A stretch of DNA of 64,000 bases from JBBRVW01 sp963784645 (GTDB taxonomy: Bacteria; Actinomycetota; Actinomycetes; JACCUZ01). The stretch spans positions 8,884-72,883 of the forward strand of contig CAWARY010000004.1 of assembly GCA_963784645.1 (NCBI GenBank). Direction: 5' to 3'. The notes under the pieces are model-generated. The model worked only from the letters and a program-made list of their open reading frames with translations, did no database searches and was not told the DNA's origin. Numbering within the stretch: the first letter of the stretch is position 1; every line of letters begins with the position of its first letter. Below, one piece after another: positions 25,863-34,919 of the stretch. The translations under genes and the position numbers were made by a program.

Positions 25863-27846
25863 ATGACCCTTCGCCGCCGGCTCTGGATCGTGCTGGTCGC
25901 CCTCTTCCTCGTACCGCTCGCCGTGGGGGCGCTCGTCCTGACGCTCGTCGTTCCCTCGGCGCGCTCCGACCGCTCCGTGAGCGACGCCTCCACGGCGTCC
26001 GCCGCGGTGCGGGCCGAGCTGGGCAACGAGTGCGCCGAGGTCAACCTCGCCGCCCAGGTCGTGGCACTCACCGCGGTCGCCGGCACCCCGGACGTCGCGG
26101 TGGACTGCGGTGCTCGAGAGCGGCAACGTCGACTATGCCGCCGTCCTCGACGGGGAGGGCGCCGTGCAGGCGTCCCGCGGCCGGCTCCCTGGTGGGGCGG
26201 CACCGGGCGACCTCCCGAGCTGCACCGACCCCGCGACGTCCGGCATGAGCAGGGCCCCGGTGGTTGCCCAGCGCTACGCGCCGACCAAGGGTTCCGACGC
26301 AGTGCCGACCGGGGTCGTCGCCAAGCGGCTGGCCGGTGGGCTCATCGACGACGTCCGGCTTCGGTCCGCGACACCGGGTGAGGTCGTCCTCCTCGCGGGG
26401 GACGACGTGGTCCTGTCCACCCTGGGCCGCGACGCCACCGCGTCCCTCGTGCGGGCCACCCGCGACCGGACGGGGGTCGTCGCGGTCGACGGGTGGTCGG
26501 CACGGGTCACGCCGCCCGGGCAGGGTGTCCCGTGGACGTCGGTCGTGGCCGTGCGCGACGACGGCGGTCGCAACAACGGGCTCTTCGTGCTGATCCTCCT
26601 GGCCGGCGGGGTGTGCGCCGGCGCGCTGGTCACCGTCGTCGCTCGCAACCTGAGCCGGCCGTACGCCGAGATCACCGCAGCCGCGGAACGCGTCGCCGGC
26701 GGCGACCTCGACACCAGCATCACGGCGTCCACCGATGGCGAGGCGGGTCGGCTGGGCAGCGCTTTCAACACCATGACCGACGAGCTGCGGCGCAGCGTCG
26801 TCGAGGTGGAGCGCAGCCGCGACGACCTGCGCGACTCGCTCGAGCGCATCGGCGACACCCTCACCAGCACCCACGACCTCGACGGGCTGCTGCAGGTCGT
26901 CCTCGACACCGCCGTGGTCACGCTGCAGGCGCGGGCCGGTGCCGTCCTGCACCTGCAGGCCGACCGGTTGCAGCTCGTGGCCGAGCACCTGCTGTACGAG
27001 AACGGCCTCCCCGCACCCGCTGCCGTCACGCCCGGCACCGGCGTCCTGGGTCGCGTGCTGTCGTCCGGCGAGAGCGCCCGCGGGCCACTGGGTTCACCCG
27101 GGCTGGTGGCCGCCGAGACCGAGCCCGCCGAGGGGGACGTCCTCGCGGTGCCGCTGCGCAGCCTCGGCAACGTCGTCGGCGTGGTGGCGCTCTACGACCG
27201 GGTGGACGGCCGCACCTTCGACGCGGCCGACGAGGACGCGCTGCGCACCCTCGCCAACCAGGCGAGCATCGCCGTCGACAACATCCACCTCCACCACGAG
27301 GCCCAGCGGCTGTCCACCACCGACGCTCTCACCGGGCTGTGGAACTTCCGCTACCTGTCGATGAGCCTGGCCCGCGAGATCGAGCGCTCCACCCGGTTCG
27401 ACCGACCCCTCGCGGTGCTGATGCTCGACCTCGACCACTTCAAGGCCGTCAACGACACCTACGGCCACGCCCGTGGTGACACCGTCCTGCGCGAGCTCGC
27501 GCAGCGGGTTCAGGAGTTGATCCGTGAGGTCGACACGTTCGCCCGCTACGGCGGCGAGGAGTTCGTGGTGGTCCTCCCGGAGACCACGGTCGAGGGCGCG
27601 GCCCAGCTCGCCGAGCGGATCTGCGCCGGCGTACGCCGGGAGCCGTTCCGGCACGACGGGGAGGACCCGCTGAACATCTCGGTGTCCATCGGCGGCGCGG
27701 CCTTCCCGATCCACGGCCAGACACCGGCGACGCTGATGCGGGCCGCCGACCAGGCGCTCTACGCCGCCAAGGGCCATGGCCGCGACCGGTGGCACGTGCC
27801 CGGCGCCGAGTCCGTCCCGGCGGCCGGAGCGCAGGAGTCCCACTAG
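25863..27846 (+). CDS. Transmembrane HAMP-GAF-GGDEF diguanylate cyclase, frameshifted near its N-terminus
   Basis: From ATG 25863 (GGGGGAGGG ribosome site) the first ~80 residues encode a membrane helix and the start of an extracellular sensor. Near 26105-26110 the frame must shift by one base; removing one G would give an intact ~660-residue protein. The remainder is in one frame: sensor region, second helix (LFVLILLAGGVCAGALVTVV), HAMP, a GAF domain, and a GGDEF domain with an intact active site RYGGEEF and an inhibitory RxxD site (REVD) five residues before it. It should make c-di-GMP with product inhibition. As read, translation could still start at GTG 26110 but would lose the first helix. 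Confidence 0.85.
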
Positions 27847-27849
27847 GGT
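27844..27849 (+). promoter_or_regulatory. -10 box TAGGGT, leaderless promoter of galU
   Basis: The box overlaps the TAG stop of the preceding GGDEF gene and lies 7 bases before the galU ATG at 27857. Confidence 0.5.
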
Positions 27850-27856
27850 CGTCGTC

Positions 27857-28780
27857 ATGGCGAGCGACCGACCGAGCGCGACGACGGAGCCTGCCGTCAC
27901 CAAGGCCGTCGTCACCGTTGCCGGCCTCGGGACGAGGTTCCTGCCGGCGACCAAGGCCACCCCGAAGGAGATGCTCCCGGTCGTCGACAAGCCGGCCATC
28001 CAGTACGTCGTGGAGGAGGCCGTCGCCGCCGGCCTCGTCGACGTCCTGCTCGTCACCGGCCGCAACAAGAACGCGATCGAGAACCACTTCGACCGCAACT
28101 GGGAGCTCGAGGCCGCCCTGGAGGCGAAGGGCGACCTCGACCGCCTCCAGCGCGTGCGCGACTCCGCGGTCATCGCCGACATGCACTACACGCGGCAGGG
28201 CGACCCGCGCGGTCTGGGCCATGCCGTCCTCTGCGCCGCCCGGCACGTGGGGGACCAGCCGTTCGCCGTCCTGCTCGGCGACGACCTGATCGACGTCCGC
28301 GACCACCTGCTCTCCACGATGCTCGAGGTGCGCGCCCGCCACGGCGGGAGCGTGGTCGCCCTGATGCGCGTCCCGAAGGACCAGGCGAACCTCTACGGCT
28401 GCGCCGCCGTCTCCGAGTCGGGAGACCCTGACGCCGTGACCATCACCGACCTTGTCGAGAAGCCCGCGGTGGAGGACGCTCCGAGCGACCTCGCGGTCAT
28501 CGGGCGCTACGTCCTCGACCCCGGCGTCTTCGAGGTGCTCCGCGCGACCGACCCCGGCCGCGGTGGCGAGATCCAGCTCACCGACGCGCTGCGCCGGATG
28601 GCGGTCAAGGGCGAGCACGGGCCCGTCCACGGCGTCATCTTCGAGGGCCGCCGCTACGACACCGGCGACCGGCTCGAGTACCTCAAGACGGTGGTGCGCC
28701 TCGCCAGCGAGCGCGACGACCTCGGGCCGGACTTCACCGCGTTCCTGCGCGAGTTCGTCGCCAACGAGCTGCCGCGATGA
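27857..28780 (+). CDS. galU: UTP--glucose-1-phosphate uridylyltransferase GalU
   Basis: 307 residues from ATG 27857, preceded at 7 bases by TAGGGT. The nucleotidyltransferase signature VVTVAGLGTRFLPATKATPKEMLPV, with the pyrophosphorylase GxGTR...K residues, and the VEKP motif of the sugar-phosphate site are present. It makes UDP-glucose for glycans, trehalose and glycogen-type polymers. It heads a tightly packed run with moeA (4-base ATGA overlap), moaC and moaB. Confidence 0.95.
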   Translation: MASDRPSATTEPAVTKAVVTVAGLGTRFLPATKATPKEMLPVVDKPAIQYVVEEAVAAGLVDVLLVTGRNKNAIENHFDRNWELEAALEAKGDLDRLQRVRDSAVIADMHYTRQGDPRGLGHAVLCAARHVGDQPFAVLLGDDLIDVRDHLLSTMLEVRARHGGSVVALMRVPKDQANLYGCAAVSESGDPDAVTITDLVEKPAVEDAPSDLAVIGRYVLDPGVFEVLRATDPGRGGEIQLTDALRRMAVKGEHGPVHGVIFEGRRYDTGDRLEYLKTVVRLASERDDLGPDFTAFLREFVANELPR

Positions 28781-30027
28781 GCGAGCTGGAAGCGTCCGAC
28801 CAGCTGAAGTCGGTCGAGCAGCACCTGGCCGACGTCCTCGCCTCGATCGAGCCGATCGCCCCGCTCGACCTCCAGCTGCTCGACGCGCACGGCTGCATCC
28901 TGGCCGAGAGCGTCACCGCCGAGGTCGACCTGCCGCCGTTCGACAACGCCTCGCACGACGGGTACGCCGTCCGGGTCGCCGACATCGCCTCGGCCAGCAC
29001 GTCCGCACCGGTCCGGCTCCCGGTGGTCGGCGACGTCGCCGCCGGTTCCCGGTCCAGCTACTCCGTGCAGCCGGGCCTCTCGGTGCGCATCATGACGGGT
29101 GCGCCGGTGCCGACCGGCGCCGACGCGGTCGTACCGCTCGAGTGGACCGACCGGGGCCTGGCCGCTGTCGAGATCCGGCAGCCGGCCGACCTCGGGGCAC
29201 ACATCCGTCGCCGCGGCGAGGACGTCCGCACCGGCGAGCTGGTGCTCGAGGCCGGCACCCGCCTCGGCCCCGGCCAGCTCGGCCTGCTCGCCGCCGTCGG
29301 GCGCGACCGGGTCGTGGTGCGGCCGAGGCCACGGGTCGTGATCGTCTCGACCGGCAGCGAGCTCGTCGAGCCCGGCACCAGGGCCACCGCGGGCCAGATC
29401 CACGAGTCGAACTCCTACATGCTCACGACCGCCGCCCGCGAGGCAGGTGCCACCGCGTTCCGGGTCGGCATCGTCCCCGACGACGCACGGACCCTGATGA
29501 GCGCGCTCGAGGACCAGCTGATCCGGGCCGACCTCGTCCTCACCAGCGGCGGCGTGAGCGTCGGCGCCTACGACGTGGTCAAGGAGGTCCTGTCGCGGCT
29601 CGGCACGGTCTCCTTCGACCGGGTCGCGATGCAGCCCGGGAAGCCGCAGGGCTTCGGCACCATCGGGCCCGACTCCACGCCGATCATCACGCTGCCCGGC
29701 AACCCGGTGTCGTCTTACGTGTCGTTCGAGGTGTTCGTGCGTCCGGTCATCCGGCGGATGCTCGGGGTCGAGCCGCTGCACCGCCCGATGGTCCGCGCCG
29801 TCTGCCTCGAGGGCTTCGGGTCGCCGGCCGGCCGACGGCAGTACATGCGCGGCTGGCTCGACGTGACCGACGGCAAGTACGTCGTGAAGCCGGTGGGCGG
29901 CGCGGGGTCGCACCTGGTCGGCGCGCTGGCCCACTCGAACGCACTGATCGTCGTGCCGGCTGACGTCACCGAGGTGCCCGAGGGCGGCGCCGTCGAGGTG
30001 ATGGTCCTCGAGCGCCGGTCGTCATGA
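28777..30027 (+). CDS. moeA: Molybdopterin molybdenumtransferase MoeA
   Basis: 416 residues. Domain order is typical: N-terminal linker with PPFDNASHDGYAVR, central MoCF-binding domain with TSGGVSVGAYDVVKEVL, and a C-terminal beta domain. It inserts molybdate into adenylylated molybdopterin to give Mo-cofactor. The start overlaps galU by 4 bases (ATGA). The following genes moaC and moaB make it a partial Mo-cofactor cluster; moaA, moaD and moaE are not in the window. Confidence 0.95.
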   Translation: MSELEASDQLKSVEQHLADVLASIEPIAPLDLQLLDAHGCILAESVTAEVDLPPFDNASHDGYAVRVADIASASTSAPVRLPVVGDVAAGSRSSYSVQPGLSVRIMTGAPVPTGADAVVPLEWTDRGLAAVEIRQPADLGAHIRRRGEDVRTGELVLEAGTRLGPGQLGLLAAVGRDRVVVRPRPRVVIVSTGSELVEPGTRATAGQIHESNSYMLTTAAREAGATAFRVGIVPDDARTLMSALEDQLIRADLVLTSGGVSVGAYDVVKEVLSRLGTVSFDRVAMQPGKPQGFGTIGPDSTPIITLPGNPVSSYVSFEVFVRPVIRRMLGVEPLHRPMVRAVCLEGFGSPAGRRQYMRGWLDVTDGKYVVKPVGGAGSHLVGALAHSNALIVVPADVTEVPEGGAVEVMVLERRSS

Positions 30028-30049
30028 CCGCCGCGCGGAAGGCACCCAG

Positions 30050-30547
30050 GTGACCGGGGACGGCCGCCTGACCCACGTCGACGAGCACGGCGCGGCGCGG
30101 ATGGTCGACGTGTCCGGCAAGGACGTCACGGTGCGCACGGCAACTGCGTCCGGCCGTGTCCTCGTCTCGGCCGAGGTGGTGTCGCTGCTGCGCGGCGACG
30201 GCGTCCCCAAGGGTGACGCGATCGCCGTCGCGCGGATCGCCGGCATCCAGGCGGCGAAGCGGACCCCCGACCTGGTGCCGCTGTGCCACCCGATCGGGAT
30301 CCACGGCGTCGAGGTCGACCTGCAGGTCGACGACGACTGCGTCCGCGTCCTCGCCACCGTGCGCACTGCCGACCGCACCGGTGTCGAGATGGAGGCACTC
30401 ACCTGCGTCGCTGTCGCCGGTCTCGCCCTGGTGGACATGGTCAAGGCCGTCGACAGGAGCGCGACCATCACCGACGTGCGGGTCGAGTCCAAGACCGGCG
30501 GCCGGTCCGGAACCTGGACCCGGTCCGTCGGCGGAGGTACGGCGTGA
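30050..30547 (+). CDS. moaC: Cyclic pyranopterin monophosphate synthase MoaC
   Basis: 165 residues from the GTG at 30050, with a GGAAGG ribosome-binding site. The catalytic signature segments PLCHPI, EMEALT and DMVKAVDR are all visible. Working after MoaA, it converts the radical-SAM product to cyclic pyranopterin phosphate. Its stop overlaps the GTG of moaB. Confidence 0.95.
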   Translation: MTGDGRLTHVDEHGAARMVDVSGKDVTVRTATASGRVLVSAEVVSLLRGDGVPKGDAIAVARIAGIQAAKRTPDLVPLCHPIGIHGVEVDLQVDDDCVRVLATVRTADRTGVEMEALTCVAVAGLALVDMVKAVDRSATITDVRVESKTGGRSGTWTRSVGGGTA

Positions 30548-31014
30548 AGGCCCTGGTGGTGTCGGTCTCCAACCGGGCGAGCGCCGGTGTCTACGAGGAC
30601 CGCACCGGTCCGTTGCTCGTCGAGGGCCTCGCCGCGCTCGGCTTCGAGGTCGACGGTCCGCGGGTGGTGCCGGACGGTGACCCGGTGGCCGAGGTCCTGC
30701 GCGAGGCGGTCGCCGCGTCGTACGACGTCGTGGTCACCTCCGGCGGGACCGGGATCACGCCCACCGACCGCACCCCGGAGATGACGCGGTCGGTGCTCGA
30801 CACCGACCTTCCCGGGATCGCCGAGGCGCTGCGCGCCCACGGCATGGGAAAGGGGGTCCCGACAGCGGCGCTGTCGCGCGGGCTCGCCGGTCTCGCCGGC
30901 ACGACGCTGGTCGTCAACCTGCCGGGCTCGCCGGGTGGGGTCCGCGACGGGCTGGAGGTGCTCGCGCCGCTGCTGGTGCACGCGGTCGAGCAGGTGCACG
31001 GGAGCGACCACTGA
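30544..31014 (+). CDS. moaB: MogA/MoaB-family molybdopterin adenylyltransferase
   Basis: 156 residues from a GTG at 30544 overlapping moaC (GTGA). The MoCF-binding motif VVTSGGTGITPTDRTPE and the late NLPGSPGGVRDGL segment match the Mog/MoaB family, which adenylylates molybdopterin before molybdenum insertion by MoeA. Its stop TGA is overlapped by the CTG that probably starts the next gene. Confidence 0.92.
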   Translation: MKALVVSVSNRASAGVYEDRTGPLLVEGLAALGFEVDGPRVVPDGDPVAEVLREAVAASYDVVVTSGGTGITPTDRTPEMTRSVLDTDLPGIAEALRAHGMGKGVPTAALSRGLAGLAGTTLVVNLPGSPGGVRDGLEVLAPLLVHAVEQVHGSDH

Positions 31015-31616
31015 GCCGCGGCTGGCCGGCGACGCTCCGGTCGGGGCCGGTCGGACTGCGCCCGATCGCCCGGCAGGACCGCGCCACCTGGCTCGAGGTG
31101 CGCTCGCGCAACGCCGCCTGGCTCGCGCCGTGGGAGGCGACCCCGCCGGGCGAGGGTGGCCGCGTGCTGACCTTCGCCCAGATGGTGCGGTCACTGCGCC
31201 GGCAGGCTCGCCAGGGCCAGATGCTGCCGTTCGTCGTCACCTACGACGACCGGCTGGTCGGCCAGGTGACCGTCGGCGGCATCACCTTCGGGTCGCTGGC
31301 CTCCGCGCACATCGGCTACTGGGTCGACCAGCAGGTTGCCGGGCGCGGCGTCATGCCCACCGCGGTCGCCCTGGCGGCCGACCACTGCTTCGGCACCGTC
31401 GGGCTGCACCGGCTCGAGGTCAACATCCGGCCGGAGAACGCCGCCTCGCTGCGCGTCGTGCAGAAGCTCGGGTTCCGCGAGGAGGGCACCCGGGTCGGGT
31501 TCCTGCACATCGCCGGCGGCTGGCGTGACCACCGCTCCTTCGCCCTCACCGCCGAGGAGCTGCCCGAGGGTGGCTTGCTCGGACGATGGTTGGCCGTCCA
31601 GCAGCAGAACGGCTGA
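31011..31616 (+). CDS. RimJ-type GNAT N-acetyltransferase, probable CTG start
   Basis: 201 residues if translation begins at the CTG at 31011, which overlaps the moaB stop and has GGGAG six bases upstream. The first ~30 residues (GPVGLRPIARQDRATWLEVR core) fit the N-terminal strand of RimJ-like acetyltransferases, yet no ATG, GTG or TTG occurs in frame before the GTG at 31098, which would cut into that strand. The acetyl-CoA region (GRGVMPTAVALAADHCF) and NxxS (ENAASLRVVQKLGF) are intact. It acetylates N-termini, perhaps of ribosomal protein S5-like targets. The gene order galU-moeA-rimJ-sepX is familiar in actinomycetes. Confidence 0.85.
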   Translation: MSRGWPATLRSGPVGLRPIARQDRATWLEVRSRNAAWLAPWEATPPGEGGRVLTFAQMVRSLRRQARQGQMLPFVVTYDDRLVGQVTVGGITFGSLASAHIGYWVDQQVAGRGVMPTAVALAADHCFGTVGLHRLEVNIRPENAASLRVVQKLGFREEGTRVGFLHIAGGWRDHRSFALTAEELPEGGLLGRWLAVQQQNG

Positions 31617-32095
31617 CCGGCCGCGGAGCGGCGGCGGTGACGCGGCTGTAGTCGCGGACCTGCAGGTGAGATCACGAGCGGCCTGGACGGCAGAGTCGGC
31701 CGCCCCGCCGTCCGTACCTGCCGGAACGTCCACCATCCGAGCGTCCGCCCGACGCATGGCGAGACGGAGCCAAGTGGCCCGGCTGAGCACCCGGATTCCA
31801 GTGGTCCAGCCGGGCCACTTCGATCGTTGGGGACGTGGCCCGGCCCCACGCGGGAGGTCGCGCCACCACGCCGGTCCGCTTCCTCCTCACTCAGCGGGAG
31901 AGGGACCGACGGCGGGTCGTGACAACGGCCGAGCGTCCGCGTCCTGGCTGCCCTGACCCGCACCACGACGGTGGGGGATGGCCGTCGTCGACGGGCTAGT
32001 TCTGTCCGGCCTGTCCGCCACACTCGTCACACCAGTCCCAGGACTGATCGTGCGACACACCGGTTCAGGTCCCCGGTGCGGCGCGCGCGCCGTCC
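31617..32095. other. Intergenic region of ~490 bases with one long inverted repeat
   Basis: No gene is recognised between the acetyltransferase stop and the sepX promoter. Open frames here lack codon bias. The only structure seen is the inverted repeat at 31772-31820, listed separately. Confidence 0.5.
31772..31820. repeat. 13-bp inverted repeat with 23-base loop
   Basis: AAGTGGCCCGGCT (31772-31784) pairs with AGCCGGGCCACTT (31808-31820). It lies about 155 bases after the acetyltransferase stop. It may be a late terminator or an operator; nothing favours either. Confidence 0.5.
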
Positions 32096-32101
32096 TACCG
32101 T
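32096..32101 (+). promoter_or_regulatory. -10 box TACCGT, leaderless promoter of sepX
   Basis: TACCGT is followed by 7 bases and the GTG at 32109, which favours that start over the upstream GTG at 32100. Confidence 0.45.
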
Positions 32102-32108
32102 GGCGCCC

Positions 32109-33011
32109 GTGGGGAGCGGGATCATCTACGCGGTCATCGTCGTGATGTGGGCTGCGTACTTCATCCCCCGCTGGCTCAAGCGGCACGAGGAGCTCTCGGA
32201 GTCGCGCTCGGTGGAGAAGTTCGACCACGCGATGCGCATCCTCTCGCGCAAGGACGCCACCCCCGACCGGCGCGAGGTCGTGATGCCGCGCCGCCCGGAC
32301 GCACCGCGGCGCACGCTGCCGGCGCGCACCCCGCTGCCCGCCCAGCGGACCGTCGCGTCGCGCGGTGGTGCGCGTCGTCCTACCAGCGCCCCGGTCCGCC
32401 GTCGCCGGATCCTCGCCGGCCTCCTGCTCGCGACCCTCGTCGTGGGCCTGGTCACCCCGTTCACGCCGGTGCCGTGGTGGCTCCCGGTGGCGCTCCTGGT
32501 CGGCACGCTGGCCGACGTCGCCCACCTGCGCGCCCAGGTCCGCAGCACCCGCGAGGTCACCCGGTCGCGCGAGGCGGTCCGCAAGCGTGTGACGTCCCGC
32601 CTCGGCCGTTTCGACTCGCTCGACCGCCTCATGGCCGTACGCCGTGAGCTGGCCGAGGAGCGCGCCGCCGAGAACGCCCGCTGGTCCGCTGCCGAGGAGG
32701 CCGAGCGCCGGGTGCGCGAGGAGGAAGAGCTGCGGGCCGCCGAGGAGGCGGACCGCTGGGACCCGGTCCCGGTGCCGCTGCCGACCTACGTGAGCAAGCC
32801 TCAAGCCCCGCGTCGAGCCCCGCCGATCGACCTGACCCACCCAGGTGCGTGGAGCGAGGCGCACCTCGACGGCGCGACGGTGGTCGACCAGTCCTCGGCC
32901 GCGTCGCAGGCCGTCACGGGACGGTCCGACATGGCCGCCCTGGTCGACGACGCCGAGGGCGCGGAGGACGAGCTCGGGGCGATCATCGAGCGCCGTGCGG
33001 TGAACGACTGA
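32109..33011 (+). CDS. sepX: Divisome protein SepX/GlpR
   Basis: 300 residues from GTG 32109. The N-terminal helix GSGIIYAVIVVMWAAYF followed by IPRWLKRHEEL is characteristic; two further hydrophobic segments (around residues 100-140), a charged coiled coil (ERAAENARWSAAEEAERRVREEEE region) and an acidic tail follow. In Streptomyces SepX supports Z-ring assembly and in mycobacteria GlpR contributes to division. Membrane-bound at the division site. tRNA-Ala follows 35 bases later. Confidence 0.85.
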   Translation: MGSGIIYAVIVVMWAAYFIPRWLKRHEELSESRSVEKFDHAMRILSRKDATPDRREVVMPRRPDAPRRTLPARTPLPAQRTVASRGGARRPTSAPVRRRRILAGLLLATLVVGLVTPFTPVPWWLPVALLVGTLADVAHLRAQVRSTREVTRSREAVRKRVTSRLGRFDSLDRLMAVRRELAEERAAENARWSAAEEAERRVREEEELRAAEEADRWDPVPVPLPTYVSKPQAPRRAPPIDLTHPGAWSEAHLDGATVVDQSSAASQAVTGRSDMAALVDDAEGAEDELGAIIERRAVND

Positions 33012-33046
33012 GCGCTGCTCCCTGGTAACCTCGACGTCTCCACCAG

Positions 33047-33122
33047 GGGGCTGTAGCGCAGCTGGTAGCGCACCTCGTTCGCAACGAGGGGGTCAGGGGT
33101 TCGAGTCCCCTCAGCTCCACCA
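33047..33122 (+). tRNA. tRNA-Ala (anticodon CGC)
   Basis: A full cloverleaf folds: acceptor GGGGCTG/CAGCTCC with the G3-U70 pair that marks alanine tRNAs, D arm closed by GCGC/GCGC, anticodon stem CCTCG/CGAGG around TTCGCAA (anticodon CGC, reading GCG), and T arm AGGGG-TTCGAGT-CCCCT. The CCA end is encoded (33120-33122). A TAACCT box at 33026-33031 could be its promoter. It marks the junction between conserved backbone and the accessory block to its right. Confidence 0.97.
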
Positions 33123-33274
33123 CGATGGTCGGTGCTCCCGCTCGCCGGGGTGCCGGAGCGCCCTTCCGGTCTCCGCTTTTCGTTTCGGCTCCGGGAGATC
33201 GAGCACCATCAACCGGTGGCGGCCTGGCCGGCCGTCTTGTCTCACCACCGCCCCAGTCGTGAGGAGCAGCACCG

Positions 33275-33439
33275 ATGTGTCGACGCGTCACGTGCCGAAA
33301 CTGCAGCAAGCCCACCTACGCCGGTTGCGGCCAGCACGTCGACCAGGTCCTGCGCGGGGTCCCGGCCGGCCAGCGGTGCCGCTGCCCGCGCGACCTGGCC
33401 CGCCCGCGGGGACTCATGGATCGGCTGCTCGGTCGCTGA
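33275..33439 (+). CDS. Small cysteine-rich protein (54 residues)
   Basis: A short gene with GGAG about nine bases before the ATG at 33275. The protein has cysteines at positions 2, 7, 10, 18 and a CRC pair near 37-39, in the order MCRRVTCRNCSKPTYAGCGQH then VPAGQRCRCP. This is the pattern of a small, widespread actinobacterial protein of unknown function; the spaced cysteines suggest metal binding. It stands alone between tRNA-Ala and the CsoR-like operator. Confidence 0.8.
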   Translation: MCRRVTCRNCSKPTYAGCGQHVDQVLRGVPAGQRCRCPRDLARPRGLMDRLLGR

Positions 33440-33477
33440 CCCGGGGGTGACAGGGATGCCCTCGCTTCGGCACCGCC

Positions 33478-33491
33478 TACCCCCGGGGGTA
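33478..33491 (+). promoter_or_regulatory. CsoR-like palindromic operator with overlapping -10
   Basis: TACCCCCGGGGGTA is a perfect 14-bp palindrome of the C/G-tract type bound by CsoR/DUF156 metal-sensing repressors. A TATGCT -10 element begins inside its right half (33490-33495), and the methyltransferase GTG follows at 33517 after GGAGG. Binding would block initiation. No CsoR gene is in the window. Confidence 0.55.
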
Positions 33492-33516
33492 TGCTGGGAG
33501 AAGCCGAGGAGGATCC

Positions 33517-34410
33517 GTGGACAGCACGTCGTGGGACGAGCGCTACGCCGGTACCGACCTGGTCTGGTCGGCCACCCCCAACCAGTGGGTCGAGCATGTC
33601 GCTCGTGGGCTCGCCCCCGGTCGGGCCCTCGACCTGGCCGGCGGCGAGGGGCGCAACGCGCTGTGGCTTGCTGATCGCGGCTGGCAGGCCACCGTGGTCG
33701 ACTTCTCGCGGGTGGCCCTGGACCGGGCCCGCGCGTTGGCGGTGCAGCGCCTCGGCGCCGACGACCGGCGGCTGCTGACCGTGCACGCGGATCTGCTGAC
33801 CTATCGCCCCGAACCCGAGGCGTACGACCTCGTGCTCGTCGTCTACCTCCACCTGGTCGCTGAAGCCCGCCGAGCTGTGCTGCGGAGGGCAGCGGCAGCC
33901 GTGGCAGCGGGTGGTCGCCTCCTCGTCGTGGCGCACGACTCGACGAACCTCACCGCGGGGGTCGGCGGCCCGCAGGACCCGCACGTCCTCTACACGAGCA
34001 AGAACGTCGAGGCAGACCTCGCCGGCAGCGGTCTGGCGATCGAGCGAGCCGAGACGGTCCTGCGCGCCGTCGATACCGAGAACGGTCCGCGGGATGCCGT
34101 CGACGCACTGGTCGTGGCGGCACGGACGGACGCAGGCACGCCGACCAGGAAGGCCCCGTCACGACCTGGGGCAGGCAGGTCCAGCACGAGCTCCGGCCCC
34201 TCACCCGGAGCGCCGCACGATGCGGCTCGGTCTCGCAGTTCGGCGCCACCGGCACAGCACCGGGGTCCTGATGGCCGTCGGGACTGGCCGCCGAGTGCCT
34301 CCACTCACGCCTCGAAGATGGCGGTATCGGTTGCAGACGGCCGGGTATCAGGGCCGCACAGGGCGCTGGACCGCACGGCGTTCGGGACCACATCCTCGGC
34401 GGAGGAGTAA
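33517..34410 (+). CDS. Class I SAM-dependent methyltransferase with odd C-terminal tail
   Basis: 297 residues from the GTG at 33517 (GAGGAGG ribosome site). Residues 1-200 form a class I methyltransferase of the TehB-like type: motif I ALDLAGGEGRNALWLA, acidic end of strand 2 (VVDFSRVALDRA), and the post-motif YDLVLVVYLHLV. The last ~90 residues (from about ARTDAGTPTRK) are Ser/Pro/Arg-rich and read like noncoding DNA, so the natural stop may be lost. The DUF421 start is 2 bases after its stop. Under a CsoR-like operator it may methylate or sequester a metal or sulfur compound. Confidence 0.8.
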   Translation: MDSTSWDERYAGTDLVWSATPNQWVEHVARGLAPGRALDLAGGEGRNALWLADRGWQATVVDFSRVALDRARALAVQRLGADDRRLLTVHADLLTYRPEPEAYDLVLVVYLHLVAEARRAVLRRAAAAVAAGGRLLVVAHDSTNLTAGVGGPQDPHVLYTSKNVEADLAGSGLAIERAETVLRAVDTENGPRDAVDALVVAARTDAGTPTRKAPSRPGAGRSSTSSGPSPGAPHDAARSRSSAPPAQHRGPDGRRDWPPSASTHASKMAVSVADGRVSGPHRALDRTAFGTTSSAEE

Positions 34411-34412
34411 CC

Positions 34413-34919
34413 ATGTTCTACGACCAGTTGTCCGACGTGATCAGACTGCTGATCGTGACGCCGTTGGCCTATGCGTGGCTGGTTGCCGTCCTTCGGGTCA
34501 GCGGCAAGCGGACCCTCGCCCAGTTGAACGCCTTCGACTTCGTCGTCACGGTGGCACTCGGTTCGACGCTCGCCACCGTCGCGTTGAACCGCTCGGTGTC
34601 GTGGGCGGAAGGAGCCGTGGCCCTGGGCCTGCTGGCCGCTCTGCAGTTCGTGGTCGCCTGGTCCAGCGTGCGAGTGGGATGGTTCCGGCGCGCCGTCACC
34701 TCCCAGCCCACGCTGCTGCTCCAGGACGGGGAGCTGCTGCACTCCGTCCTGGCCCGGGAGCGCATCTCGGTGCCGAGTCTGCAGCAGGCTGTGCGCGGCG
34801 CCGGTCTTGGCGGTCTGGAGCTCGTGGCTGCCGTGGTGCTGGAGCCCGACGGCACGCTGAGCGTGGTTCCGGCCAGCCAACTCGGGAGCGGATCGGCCCT
34901 GACCGGAGGTCACGCCTGA
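34413..34919 (+). CDS. DUF421 (YetF-like) membrane protein
   Basis: 168 residues with a GGAGGAG site before ATG 34413. Three N-terminal hydrophobic helices carry the family motif LRVSGKRTLAQLNAFDFVVTVALGSTLAT (key residues GKR, FD, T/SG), followed by the soluble DUF421 domain with QPTLLLQDGE. The role is unknown; relatives occur in sporulation and stress. TGATG overlap couples it to the ZIP-like gene. Confidence 0.88.
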   Translation: MFYDQLSDVIRLLIVTPLAYAWLVAVLRVSGKRTLAQLNAFDFVVTVALGSTLATVALNRSVSWAEGAVALGLLAALQFVVAWSSVRVGWFRRAVTSQPTLLLQDGELLHSVLARERISVPSLQQAVRGAGLGGLELVAAVVLEPDGTLSVVPASQLGSGSALTGGHA

